This document shows positions 43,683-53,500 of a DNA stretch of 64,000 nucleotides, one piece after another (within the stretch, counting starts at the first letter, position 1; the number at the start of each line of letters is the position of its first letter). Made by a program: the position numbers and the translations under genes. Source of the stretch: Rhodoferax bucti (GTDB lineage Bacteria; Pseudomonadota; Gammaproteobacteria; Burkholderiales; Burkholderiaceae_C); the NCBI RefSeq assembly GCF_005876985.1, contig NZ_VAHD01000001.1, positions 930,001 through 994,000 on the forward strand, in the 5' to 3' direction. The notes below the pieces were generated by a model that did not search any database, had not been told where the DNA came from, and was given only the letters and a program-made list of their open reading frames with translations.

Positions 43683-44921
43683 ATGGCTGTTTACGACTGG
43701 CGCGGCCGTAATAACCGGGGCGAGGCCGTCAGCGGCCAGCTGGAAGCCATGACCGAAGGCGGCGTGGCCGACCAGCTGCTGTCTATTGGCGTGGCACCGG
43801 TGCATATTGCGCTGGCCAAAGTGGCGGAGAGCAAAGAGAAAAAAGACCCTCTGGCCTTTTTGACCCGCCGCCCGGTGGATGTGGAGGATTTGCTGATCTT
43901 CTCCCGCCAGATGTACACCCTCAACAAAGCGGGAGTGCCTATTCTGCGGGCCTTTGCGGGGCTGGAGGCATCAGCCACCAAGCCGGCCATGGTGGAGCTG
44001 CTCAAAGACATACGCGCCAGCCTGGATCAAGGGCGCGAATTGTCTGCTGCGCTTGCCCGCCATGCGGCTTTGTTCGGCAATTTCTATATCGCCATGATCC
44101 GCGTGGGCGAGATGACCGGGCGGCTCACCGAGGTGTTTTTGCGCCTCAACGAGCACATGGAGTTTGAGCGCGATGTGCGCGAGCGCATCAAGCAGGCCAT
44201 GCGCTACCCCAGTTTTGTGATGATGGCCATGGCAGCGGCCATCGTGATTCTCAACATCTTTGTGATTCCGGTGTTTGCCAAGGTGTTTGCCGGCTTCAAC
44301 AGCGAGCTGCCGCTCATCACACGTGGCTTGCTCGGGTTCTCCAATTGGATGATTAACTGGTGGCCCATGCTGCTGGCGGTCACCGCCGGGGCGGTGGTGG
44401 CGATACGGGCTTACCTGCGCACACCGGATGGGCGCTACCGCTGGGACTCGCGCAAGCTCAAGCTGCCGATTGTGGGCGACATCATCCGCAAGGCCACCTT
44501 GGCCCGGTTTGCCCGCAGCTTTGCCTTGTCCAGCCAGAGTGGGGTGCCGCTGGTCCAGGCCTTGACGGTGGTCGCGCAGACGGTGGACAACGCCTTCATC
44601 GGCGCCCGTATCGAGCAGATGCGCGATGGTATCGAGCGCGGCGAAAGCATTTCGCGCTGCGCGGCGGCGACCGGTGTGTTCACACCGGTGGTGCTACAAA
44701 TGATCAATGTGGGCGAGGAAACCGGCGAGCTGGACAACCTGTTGTTCGAAATTGCCGCCATGTACGAGCGCGAGACGGACTACAGCATCAAAGGCTTGTC
44801 CGCAGCCATTGAGCCGATTTTGTTGGCCATCATTGGTGTGCTGGTTTTGTTGTTGGCGCTCGGCGTGTTTCTACCCTTGTGGAACATGGGTCAGGCCGCC
44901 ATGGGCAAGGGCGGGGGTTAA
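43683..44921 (+). CDS. mshG: MSHA pilus inner-membrane platform protein MshG
   Basis: A 412-residue GspF/PilC-family protein has the usual duplicated T2SF domain. Its first half includes FSRQMYTLNKAGVPILRAFA and its second half FARSFALSSQSGVPLVQAL, each followed by membrane helices near residues 175-200, 220-240 and 380-405. It sits in the inner membrane, couples the MshE motor to pilin polymerisation, and is translated directly behind mshE. Confidence 0.93.
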   Translation: MAVYDWRGRNNRGEAVSGQLEAMTEGGVADQLLSIGVAPVHIALAKVAESKEKKDPLAFLTRRPVDVEDLLIFSRQMYTLNKAGVPILRAFAGLEASATKPAMVELLKDIRASLDQGRELSAALARHAALFGNFYIAMIRVGEMTGRLTEVFLRLNEHMEFERDVRERIKQAMRYPSFVMMAMAAAIVILNIFVIPVFAKVFAGFNSELPLITRGLLGFSNWMINWWPMLLAVTAGAVVAIRAYLRTPDGRYRWDSRKLKLPIVGDIIRKATLARFARSFALSSQSGVPLVQALTVVAQTVDNAFIGARIEQMRDGIERGESISRCAAATGVFTPVVLQMINVGEETGELDNLLFEIAAMYERETDYSIKGLSAAIEPILLAIIGVLVLLLALGVFLPLWNMGQAAMGKGGG

Positions 44922-44924
44922 GCG

Positions 44925-45446
44925 GTGGCTACCGCTTCCATACCCGCCAGTCCGCGCCCGTTCTGGAGCAGCCGCTGGGTGGAGTGGGGCGTGCTGGCGG
45001 TGTGTATCGCGCTGGTGACCGGCGTGCTGTGGCGCTATGGTCAGCAGGTGCGTGCCCAATCCGAGCGGGCGGCGGTGCAAAGCACGCTGGGGGCGCTGCG
45101 CACCGCCCTGGTGCTGGACTATGTGCGGGGCATGTTGCCTGCGGCCAAAAAAACGGTGGTACCGGTTGCGCAGGCCACGACCCCACCCAATCCGTTTGCC
45201 TTGTTGCAGCAGGCCAGCGTGAATTACGCGGGCGAAGTGCCTGCGGCTCTCTTGCAAGAGGTGGCGGGCGGTAGCTGGGTGTTCGACAAGCGCTGTGGCT
45301 GTGTGGGCTATAAACCCCAGGATGTTGCGGTGCTGGACGCCCCGGCTGGCGCGCAAGCGGTGTGGTTTGTGGTGGAGCTCACGGGGGCCGCTCCCCAGCT
45401 GCGTCCTTTGCAACCGTATGTCTGGAGTGGAGTGCCTCTGGAGTAG
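44925..45446 (+). CDS. mshF: MSHA biogenesis protein, MshF-like
   Basis: A 173-residue protein with one N-terminal membrane helix (WVEWGVLAVCIALVTGVLW) and a periplasmic domain containing CGCVGYKPQDV. Translation most likely starts at GTG 44925, three nucleotides after the mshG stop, with a G-rich stretch upstream. Position between mshG and the major pilin gene and the topology match MshF of other MSHA loci; sequence conservation in this family is low, so the name rests mainly on synteny. Confidence 0.7.
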   Translation: MATASIPASPRPFWSSRWVEWGVLAVCIALVTGVLWRYGQQVRAQSERAAVQSTLGALRTALVLDYVRGMLPAAKKTVVPVAQATTPPNPFALLQQASVNYAGEVPAALLQEVAGGSWVFDKRCGCVGYKPQDVAVLDAPAGAQAVWFVVELTGAAPQLRPLQPYVWSGVPLE

Positions 45447-45521
45447 CGGTGGCGGCTGTCGTAAAACGCGCAAACTTTGCGAAAAAGCATGAAAAGTCGT
45501 GTACTTGCCGCGTAAAGCTCA

Positions 45522-45550
45522 TGCACAACAATACGTCATTGGCCTAGAAT
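45522..45550 (+). promoter_or_regulatory. Possible promoter of the major pilin gene
   Basis: TGCACA and TAGAAT are 17 bp apart, in the 181-bp gap between mshF and mshA. A separate strong promoter for the abundant pilin is expected, but the -35 match is modest. Confidence 0.3.
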
Positions 45551-45627
45551 TAGTCGCAGATAGCCGGTGGGTCAGGCGTTGAGAGCGCTGGGTACCGGAT
45601 ACACAATTTCCTTGAAAGGTGGACAAC

Positions 45628-46041
45628 ATGAAACAAGTGCAACGTGGCTTTACCCTGATCGAGCTGGTCATGGTCATCGTGATTCTGGGCATTTTGGCCG
45701 CCGTGGCGATTCCGAAGTTTGTGGATTTGTCGTCGGATGCGCGTGCGGCGTCTACGCAAGGCGTTGCAGGTGCTTTGTCCTCTGGCTCGGCTATCAACTA
45801 CGCGACTTATGCAGCAAAAGGCACTTCTGGCGGACGTGTGGTTGTTAATTCTTGCGATGCTGCAAAAGCAACGCTGCAGGGTGGCACTTACCCTACTAGT
45901 GGCGGTACGTATTCGGCTGATGCGACTGCATTTGCAGGTGCAAATGCAGTCGCTGGAGCCTCAAATACCTGCACATTGACATTGACGCCCACTAGTGGCT
46001 CGGCAGTGACTGCCTCTTTTACAGCAATCGCTGTTCCTTAA
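45628..46041 (+). CDS. mshA: MSHA major pilin
   Basis: A 137-residue type IV prepilin. A short positive leader (MKQVQRG) is followed by the processed N-terminus FTLIELVMVIVILGILAAVA, with Glu5 present. The globular part has a Cys pair (NSCDAA and SNTCTL) that likely forms the D-region disulfide. GGTGG precedes the ATG; an in-frame GTG at 45619 would lengthen the leader by three residues. A strong terminator follows the gene, as expected for a highly expressed pilin. A second MshA/MshB-type gene is absent. Confidence 0.92.
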   Translation: MKQVQRGFTLIELVMVIVILGILAAVAIPKFVDLSSDARAASTQGVAGALSSGSAINYATYAAKGTSGGRVVVNSCDAAKATLQGGTYPTSGGTYSADATAFAGANAVAGASNTCTLTLTPTSGSAVTASFTAIAVP

Positions 46042-46077
46042 ATGACGGACGGCTTGAGCCGTCTGTGTCTGAATACC

Positions 46078-46113
46078 AAGCCAGTGAGGGCAACCTCACT
46101 GGCTTTTGTTTTG
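46078..46113. terminator. Strong intrinsic terminator after mshA
   Basis: AAGCCAGTGAGG pairs with CCTCACTGGCTT around a four-base loop and is followed by TTTGTTTT. A weaker hairpin (GACGGCTT with AGCCGTC) lies just before it at about 46048-46064. It also faces the end of the O-ligase gene. Confidence 0.9.
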
Positions 46114-46114
46114 C

Positions 46115-48172
46115 CTAGTGCTGCTGCATCTCCATGCGCCACGCTGGGGGCGCAAGGGCCAAGGCTTCTGCTTGCATTTCCGCTTCAGTGGGCCAGCCTG
46201 CGACCCATAGGCGGTAGGCCTGGATGGCAAGGGCTTGGTCGTGCGTCTCCACGCCGATCGCTATGGCAAAACGCAGCAAGTCGTAGTCGTGAATGCCTTG
46301 ATTGAAGTAGCTGAGGAGTCGGTGGGCAGCGTCGGCATCCTTTCCGCTACGGCGCAGCAACAGGATGTCTAAAGCGCGGGTACGCGGGGCATCAGGCTGC
46401 AGCGCGGCCAGGGCCTCCCATGCCTCTCGCGCAGCTTGCGGATGCTGCAGGCTGGAGTGCAGCAGCACCCGGTTGGCTTGCACATCCGGGATATAGGGGC
46501 GCGAGGCGCCCACCGAGTCCTGGGCCCAGAGCGCGGCTTCCAGGTTGCCGGTGGCGGCAAACTGGTCAGCCGCCAAGGCGGTGAGCTTGCGGTAGTGGGG
46601 GTTGATGCGTACGCCTTCTTGCAGTCGCGCAAAGGCCCGGTCCTGTAGAGTTTGGCGATCGGGTACAGGCATGTCCGGGTGGAGCACCAGTTGGTTGAGT
46701 AGCTGCACACTGCCCACAATATTGCTCTCTGCACGCATGGCCTGCGCGCTCACGATGGCTGCGCCGCAAAAGGTTAGCACGCTTATTGCCAGTAGCCCTT
46801 GAACCGTGCGCCGCGACACCACCAAGGTTCGCGTCGAGCCGGATGCCAACAGCGCCAGCGACACCATCATGAGCGCCCCGGTGCTGGCCAGTCGCCAAGG
46901 GAAGCCAGCGTTGCTCACCACCAGCAGTGCCAAGAGGCTGCACAGGGCTACGGCACGCAGCGCGGCGTCGTGTCCTGCACGTCCGTGGACGGGCATGCGC
47001 CAGGTCGTTTGTGCGCTCCACAGCAGGTAGGCCAGTAGCACCGCCAGTACGCCGCCGCCCACGGGCAGCCCGTATTCGCCCAGCAGTTGCAGCAGTTCGT
47101 TGTGGGCGTAAAAGTCGGTTTCCACCGAGTTGTTCCAGCCTTGGTAGCGGGGGATGTGCACTTCCCAGGCGCCAGCGCCCACGCCGGTCCATGGGTTGTC
47201 TATCACCATGCGGGCAGTGGACTTCCACATGCTGGCCCGCACCGAGAACGAGCCCACGGTGTACTCCTGACTTTTCATGACGGAGCCGGCCCGCAAAAAG
47301 CTGCGTTGCAGTGCGGTGCTGCCATTGCCCTCTGCGATCAGGTCTTGCTGGGTCGTGGGCAGCACGCCCAAACTCAGCACACCCGCTGCCAAGGTGCAGC
47401 CTGCCAACCAGCGTGAGCCCCGGCTCCATTGGGCCCAAGCCAACGCGCGGCGGTAGCGCCACAGGGCGTACACCAGCAGCGGCCCGATGAGCAGCAAGGC
47501 CGCCAAGGCGGAGCGGGTGCCGGTCATCATCAGTGCGACGAGGTTGAAGGCGATGGACAGTGCCACGAGCGGACGCCAAGGCGCTTGCCGCAGTTGCGCG
47601 AAGGCGTAGGCCGAGAAGGGCAGGGTGCAGACGAGGTACTCCGCGAAGAAGTTGCGGTTCACAAAGGTGGATGCAGGTGCAGCCGCTTGCGGAAACCAGT
47701 CCAGCCCGTCCCAAAACTGGGCGGCCGCCCAGGCGCTGGCCCCCACCGCTCCCCAGTGGATCGCCCACACGAGCAGGGGCATGGTGGCTCGCCGCAGTAT
47801 TTGTAGGCCCAGCGCCATGAGTACGCCCAGTGCGGCCCAGCGGCAGGCCTCTGCGGCGGCCAGGTAGGTGTGCGACCACACCATGCTGCCCAATGCATAC
47901 ACGCATAGCACCAGTGGAAATGCCAGCACGCCATGCCAGCGCAAGGCCGGCAACATGTTGCCACGGCCCGAGTGGAGACCTTGCGTCAGCAACACCACTG
48001 CGGCCAACAGGGTGCCCAACACCAATATGGTGGATTTGAGGGTGTCTTGCAACACCCATTCCCCCGGAATACCGGCCACGGGCACCAGCAACAAGGTGAC
48101 GGCCAAACACCATGCTGCGGCCGGGAACTTGTAGGCCTTGAGGAGGGTCTTGTGATCGGGTGTGGCAAGCAT
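46115..48172 (-). CDS. O-antigen ligase-like membrane protein (Wzy_C/PglL type)
   Basis: A 685-residue protein, from ATG 48172, has about a dozen membrane helices over the first ~450 residues. The large-loop signature is YAHNELLQLLGEYGLPVG, the His-Asn plus Glu-x-Gly pattern of O-antigen ligases and PglL-type O-oligosaccharyltransferases. A soluble C-terminal part of ~200 residues looks TPR-like (QEGVRINPHYRKLTALAADQ). It is transcribed against the pilus genes and separates mshA from mshC. Location suggests that it transfers glycans to the pilin; an LPS role remains possible. Confidence 0.8.
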   Translation of the reverse strand: MLATPDHKTLLKAYKFPAAAWCLAVTLLLVPVAGIPGEWVLQDTLKSTILVLGTLLAAVVLLTQGLHSGRGNMLPALRWHGVLAFPLVLCVYALGSMVWSHTYLAAAEACRWAALGVLMALGLQILRRATMPLLVWAIHWGAVGASAWAAAQFWDGLDWFPQAAAPASTFVNRNFFAEYLVCTLPFSAYAFAQLRQAPWRPLVALSIAFNLVALMMTGTRSALAALLLIGPLLVYALWRYRRALAWAQWSRGSRWLAGCTLAAGVLSLGVLPTTQQDLIAEGNGSTALQRSFLRAGSVMKSQEYTVGSFSVRASMWKSTARMVIDNPWTGVGAGAWEVHIPRYQGWNNSVETDFYAHNELLQLLGEYGLPVGGGVLAVLLAYLLWSAQTTWRMPVHGRAGHDAALRAVALCSLLALLVVSNAGFPWRLASTGALMMVSLALLASGSTRTLVVSRRTVQGLLAISVLTFCGAAIVSAQAMRAESNIVGSVQLLNQLVLHPDMPVPDRQTLQDRAFARLQEGVRINPHYRKLTALAADQFAATGNLEAALWAQDSVGASRPYIPDVQANRVLLHSSLQHPQAAREAWEALAALQPDAPRTRALDILLLRRSGKDADAAHRLLSYFNQGIHDYDLLRFAIAIGVETHDQALAIQAYRLWVAGWPTEAEMQAEALALAPPAWRMEMQQH

Positions 48173-48241
48173 GGTGCGGTGTGACGTGCTGCCACACCGC
48201 ACAGGCGGAACGTAGCAGCTGTTTAGTGGTTAAATAGGGCT

Positions 48242-48288
48242 CTGGCGCTCGTCAACAGTGCGCCACAAGCTCCTAAAAGCGTAGCAAC
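48242..48288 (+). repeat. 47-nt palindromic repeat (between O-ligase gene and mshC)
   Basis: Reads CTGGCGCTCGTC, then TGCGCCACAAGCTCC and GTAGCAAC at the canonical spacing. Confidence 0.65.
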
Positions 48289-48300
48289 TGTAAACCATCC

Positions 48301-48825
48301 ATGCCTTCATCTTCGCTGGCTCAACGTGCCCGATTGCCCTGGGTGGCCGCTCCAGGTCGGCCGCAGTGCGGATTCACCTTGATCGAGCTGGTGATGGTGC
48401 TGGTGCTGTTGGGCATTTTGGCGGTGTATGCGGTCCCCCGCATGATCAACACCGGTGATTTTTATGCCCGCGGATTTCACGACCAATCGCTGGCCTACCT
48501 GCGCTACGCCCAGAAGACCGCCATCGCCCAGCGCCGTACGGTGTGTGTGACGCTGAGCAGCAACGGTATCAGCCTGAGCATGGCGTCTGCCGCCGCCAGC
48601 AATACCTGCGCGGCTACGTTACCGGGGCCGAATGGCGAGGCGGCACTCAGTGCACGCAGTGGGGTGGCGTTCAGCAGCACGCTGAGTAACTTCAATTTCG
48701 ACGCTCTAGGCCAACCGGTGACGACTGCCGCCACGCCGGCGCAAGCGGCTACGCAGGTGCTACAGGTGGCCAATGTGTCGCGCAGCATCACCATTGAGAC
48801 GGGGACGGGCTATGTCCATGAATAA
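48301..48825 (+). CDS. mshC: MSHA minor pseudopilin, GspH/FimT-like (MshC)
   Basis: A 174-residue prepilin-like protein has a longer leader (24 residues, ending QCG) before FTLIELVMVLVLLGILAVYA and a GspH-type globular domain (SLAYLRYAQKTAIAQRRTVC). It is expected to be cleaved by the prepilin peptidase and to act in initiation or at the tip of the pilus. It restarts the operon after the O-ligase gene. Its 3' end overlaps mshD by 14 nt. Confidence 0.85.
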   Translation: MPSSSLAQRARLPWVAAPGRPQCGFTLIELVMVLVLLGILAVYAVPRMINTGDFYARGFHDQSLAYLRYAQKTAIAQRRTVCVTLSSNGISLSMASAAASNTCAATLPGPNGEAALSARSGVAFSSTLSNFNFDALGQPVTTAATPAQAATQVLQVANVSRSITIETGTGYVHE

Positions 48826-49252
48826 GCCCTCGCAACGTGGATTTACGTTGATCGAGCTGATCATCTTCATCGTGATCGTGGCAGTGGGGCTGGCGGGCAT
48901 TTTGCTGGTGATGAACACTACCGTGAAGTCCAGTGCCGACCCGATGGTGCGCAAGCAGGCGATTGCCCTGGCAGAGTCGGTGTTGGAAGAGGTGCTGCAA
49001 AAAGCCTATGCTGATCCGGACAGCACCAATGTGGGCGAAACCGGCCGCAGCGATTGGGACAACGTGGACGACTACAAAAACCAAACTCAGGCCGCGTTCA
49101 GCCTGCCCCCGGCCTTGTCGGGTTACACCATCGCCATTGGCGTGGTGGACGACACCACCACCCTGCCGGGCCTGACGGCCAAAAAAGTCACCGTGACCGT
49201 GACCCGGGGCGCCGAGTCCATCACCCTCACCGGCTACCGGACCAACTATTGA
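48812..49252 (+). CDS. mshD: MSHA minor pilin MshD
   Basis: A 146-residue prepilin with leader MSMNKPSQRG and N-terminus FTLIELIIFIVIVAVGLAGI. The globular part is short with the motif QAIALAESVLEEVLQKAY, typical of MshD/PilV-like minor pilins. The ATG at 48812 overlaps mshC; ATG 48818 is an alternative. mshO starts two nucleotides after the stop. Confidence 0.87.
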   Translation: MSMNKPSQRGFTLIELIIFIVIVAVGLAGILLVMNTTVKSSADPMVRKQAIALAESVLEEVLQKAYADPDSTNVGETGRSDWDNVDDYKNQTQAAFSLPPALSGYTIAIGVVDDTTTLPGLTAKKVTVTVTRGAESITLTGYRTNY

Positions 49253-49254
49253 CT

Positions 49255-50151
49255 ATGGCGCATCAGTCCCATTCATACAGTCGGCAGCGCGGCTTCACCT
49301 TGGTGGAGCTGGTGATGGTGATTGTCATCCTCGGTGTGATTGGCGGGGTGGTGGCGGTGTTCATGCGGGCGCCTATCGATGCGTACTTTGCCAGTGGGCG
49401 CCGCGCCGCCATGAGTGATGTGGCCGATACGGCGGTGCGCCGCATGTCCCGCGATATCCGCAAAGCCTTGCCCAACAGTCTTCGGGTCAATGCTGCAGGC
49501 ACCTGCCTGGAGTTCATCCCCACCCGCACGGGCGGGCGCTACCGCGAGCAAGACCGCACTTCCGGTGATGGCAAAGGTATGAACTTTGCCATTGCCGAAA
49601 GCGGCTTCAATATGCTGGGTCGCAATGCGGATTGGAGCGCTGACCAGCAAATCAAATCCAATGACCTGATTGCCGTCTACAACCTTGGCATCACTGGCGC
49701 CACTGCCTACAACGGCGACAACGTGGCCCGTGTCAGCACCGTGGTCGCAGACACCACCAGCGGTAGCGAAGAAAGCACCATCAGTTTCACAACGCCCAAG
49801 CAGTTTCCCCTGGAGTCGGGGAGCAAGCGTTTTCATGTGATTCCGGTGGAAGAAAATGTGGTCGCCTATGTCTGTAACGGCACGACTTTGCGCCGCCTGG
49901 TAACACCGGGGCTCACCACCGGCACCGGAGCGTTGTTCACCAGCAGCGCCACCAGCTACTGCGGTACTGCAACGACGCTGAGCGCCGCGCCGGTGCTGGT
50001 GTCCAACCTCACGTCCTGTGCGTTCACCTACAACGGCAACGATTTGCAGCGCAACGGCTTGGTGCAGATGGCAATCAGCTTGGGCAACGGCACCGGAGAT
50101 GGCGAAACCGTGAGCTTGTACCACCAGATCAATGTGAACAACACCCCATGA
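49255..50151 (+). CDS. mshO: MSHA minor pilin MshO
   Basis: A 298-residue prepilin-like protein has a leader ending SYSRQRG, N-terminus FTLVELVMVIVILGVIGGVV and a globular domain of ~260 residues (RRMSRDIRKALPNSLRVN). Size and order identify it as MshO, a GspJ/PilW-like minor pilin. Its stop overlaps the mshP start by ATGA. Confidence 0.87.
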   Translation: MAHQSHSYSRQRGFTLVELVMVIVILGVIGGVVAVFMRAPIDAYFASGRRAAMSDVADTAVRRMSRDIRKALPNSLRVNAAGTCLEFIPTRTGGRYREQDRTSGDGKGMNFAIAESGFNMLGRNADWSADQQIKSNDLIAVYNLGITGATAYNGDNVARVSTVVADTTSGSEESTISFTTPKQFPLESGSKRFHVIPVEENVVAYVCNGTTLRRLVTPGLTTGTGALFTSSATSYCGTATTLSAAPVLVSNLTSCAFTYNGNDLQRNGLVQMAISLGNGTGDGETVSLYHQINVNNTP

Positions 50152-50540
50152 GCGTGCGCACATCACCCCAACACGGCTTTGCCGCCATTGCCGCCATTTT
50201 TCTGGTGGTGCTGTTGGCGGCGCTGGGCGGCTTCATGCTGACGTTTTCCAACACCCAGCAATTGACGGCGGCGCAAGACTTGCAGGGCTCGCGGGCCTAT
50301 TGGGCGGCGCGTGCCGGCTTGGCGTGGGCGGTGGCCAAGATTGTGGCAACACCGGGGTGCCCCGCCGGTACGCCCACGACGGTGGATGGCTTTACGGTCA
50401 ACGTTACCTGCACCCCGTCGAGTTATGTGGACGGGGCGAACACCGTGCTGATTTACCGCTTGGAGTCCCGCGCCAGTCTGGGCACGGCGGGCACAAATAA
50501 CTATGTAGAGCGCAGTGTGAGCGCTTCCTTGGAGATGTAA
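50148..50540 (+). CDS. mshP: MSHA biogenesis protein MshP
   Basis: A 130-residue protein has an N-terminal segment HGFAAIAAIFLVVLLAALGG that resembles a pilin helix without the canonical Glu5, followed by TAAQDLQGSRAYWAARAGLA, a PilX-like helix. It couples to mshO by overlap and precedes mshQ by two nucleotides. The probable role is minor pilin or tip component. Confidence 0.85.
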   Translation: MSVRTSPQHGFAAIAAIFLVVLLAALGGFMLTFSNTQQLTAAQDLQGSRAYWAARAGLAWAVAKIVATPGCPAGTPTTVDGFTVNVTCTPSSYVDGANTVLIYRLESRASLGTAGTNNYVERSVSASLEM

Positions 50541-50542
50541 CT

Positions 50543-53500
50543 ATGTTGCCTGGCGCCGTACTTCGCACTGTCGCATTCCGGTTTGTCGTGTGCGTATTGG
50601 GGGCTGTCTTGGGCGGTGTGCTGATGTCCGGTGCTGCATTCGCGGCCAACTACACATTTCCGGGCGCCCTGCCGTCCACATGCACTGGCTCCGGCCCTAG
50701 TTACACCTGCACTGGACTCACATTGGCGAACGGAGACAAACTGGTATTCAGCTCGCAGTTGCCTGCCACCGTGACAGTCAACGGCAACGTCTCTACCGAC
50801 AACGCTGAAATCAATAAATCGGGCACGGCATCGAATGTTTCCTTTGTCGTGACCGGGAGTTTTACGACTGCCTATCAGGCGAACGTCAATGCCAACGTGC
50901 AGGCTGGATCCGTTAATGATTCCGGGGGCAATGTGGTGTTTGGCGGTACGGTTACCGCGACGTCAGGCAATATTGTTTTGGGGTACAAAACGACGGCAGG
51001 TGGCAACGTTTCCTCCAGCACCGGGTCTATCACTCTGGGCAACGAGGCGGTGATTTCCGGCGGGGTGTCCAGCAGTTCGGGCGGTGCGATCAGCATCAAG
51101 TACAAATCCCAGATCAATGGCTCGGTGACCACTACCGGTGCCATCACCATTGAAAACGAATCGGTAATCAATGGCTCTATATCCGGCGGCACCGGGGCTA
51201 TCAACGTGCAATACCGCGCACAAGTCACGGGCTCTGTCACCAGCTCCTCCGGCACCATCCTGATGGACAACGAAACGGTGGCAGGCGCATGTGTCAAGTC
51301 CACGGGCTCGGCCGCCATTACGCTGAATTACAGAGCCAGCATCAATAGCGTTTGCTGCGGTTCGAGTTGCGGCAATAGTTGCGTGACCAACAACACCAGC
51401 CTGGCCATGCCGGCTGCGTGCGCGCCATCGCAAACCTGCATCACGGACAATTTTTCGACCGGTACGCTGGACACCTCACTCTGGAACGCCTTGACCTTGT
51501 CAGGCTCGTTTACACCTCAGGTGGTCACCGTTGGCAGCCAAAACCGCCTTCGCCTGACCGACGCCCGCGGGAGTGAAGCCACTATGGTGCAGTTGAAAAA
51601 ATGGTTTCCCGCTGCCGGCAATAAAGTGGTCGTGCAATTTGACTATTCCGTATATAACGGTACCGGGGCGGATGGTGTGGTGGTGGTTTTTTCGGATGCC
51701 GGCATATCACCTGCACCGGGAGGGGCCGGCGGGTCGCTGGGGTATGCGCAGAGTGACAGCACGGCCGGGTTTTCCGGTGGATGGCTGGGGGTTGGTATTG
51801 ATGAATACGGCAACTTTCCCAACACCAACCAAAACAGGCAAACCTACCCTTCGGGCTGGACGGCGCCGACGGGCGCCAACACATCGGCCGGTTTTTACCC
51901 TAACAGCGTGGCGGTGCGCGGCTCGGGCTCGGGAACAACGGGCTACAAGCTACTGGCCAATACCGGCACGGTCAGCCCAGTCATTTGGAATAGGTCCAGC
52001 ACCTCCAGCACGGTGCAGCGGTTCCGCATCACCATCGACAACTCCAACAACGTCAATGCCTACGTGACCCTGGAGCGCGACACCACGGCCACCGGCAATA
52101 GTTTCACGACGCTCATCCCCAAGTTTGACGTGTTGGGCACCAACAGTGGGCAGGCGGCAGTTCCCACCAACCTGTTGTTGTCTCTGACGGGGGGCACCGG
52201 GGGAAGCACCAACATCCATGAACTGACGAATCTGAGTGTTTGCGCCACCTATGTGACGGACCCCGGAAGTTCGACCGCCGCCGCCGCCTTTGATTGTTTG
52301 GAAACCGGCACCAATGTGCCCTGGGTGGCAACCACCAGTTCGACAGTAAGGCCTCTGTATACCAAGTTGGCAGCGACCAACTTCACCTTCGATATTGCGG
52401 CCTTGAAGTCGGACGGAACCCTGGAGAGCAACTACGTCGCGGCTGGCGCTAATTCCAAGTATGTGTTGGCCGAGTTGTTTGACAACACCTCGCCTGCGGC
52501 CTCTTGCAGTGCTTACAGCAGCCCTGTAGCAAGCCAGATTGTCACGTTTGCTTCCGGTACCTTTTCAGGTGCGGCAGGGCGCACCAAGACCCCAAACTTC
52601 ACCGTTCCGTCGGCACGGGCCAAGCTCATCTGCCGCGTGAAAGAGTGCACCAGCAGCACCTGCTCGGCATTCACCGCGGTTTCACCTGCATGCTCGACAG
52701 ACCAGTTTTCCGTGCGTCCTCAGCAGTTCACAGTGACGGCTCCTGCGATGAGCAACACGGCCCTCACAGGCACGCCGGCTGCCAAGGCCGGTACAGCGTT
52801 TACCTTGACGGCAGCAGCGGGTGTGACGGCGGGCTACACTGGCACCCCTACCATCGACAGCACCAAGGTTCTGGACCATAACGGCGTGACTATCGCCGCA
52901 AATACCCTGAGCGGCAGCTTTTCGGCGGGTACTGGCACCGGTGCGACCGGCACCTCGTTCACCTACCAGGACGTGGGCAACATCCAGTTTCCTGCGGATA
53001 CGGTGGTGGACAGCAGCTTTACCGCTATTGACCAATCCAACAACGGTTGTGTGACCGGCAGCACCTCCAACACCTTGAGCGGCGGCAAGTACGGCTGCAA
53101 CATCGGCAGTCCGGCCACGGCCAAATTCGGCCGCTGGTACCCCAGCCACTATTCGTTTTCAGGGGCACTGACGGCGAGCTGTGCAGCCGGTGGTTTCACC
53201 TATATGGATCAGGATGCACTGGGGGTCGTACTCACGCTCAAGGCCCATGCCACCACGGGGGGCGCGGCCTCTGCCAGCGATCCGGTGCTGAGCCGCTATA
53301 CCAGTGGCTACAGCCGCTTGGCGCCTGTCACCATCAGTGGGGATAACGGTGGAACTGCGGTGGCAGTGTCCCGCCTAGGCAGCCCGGCTTTTCCGGCCAT
53401 GCCCAACACCGCCTTGTGGAGCGCCGGGCAAATGCTTATCAATGACACCTACGCCTTCAGTAAACTGGCGTCGCCCGATGGGCCGTATGACAGCTTCAAG

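Noticed and set aside
46115..48172. The multi-helix protein in the pilus locus as the missing exosortase
   Set aside because: It carries the HNE and E-x-G loop of O-antigen ligases and is far longer. The Cys/Arg/His motifs of exosortases are not seen.
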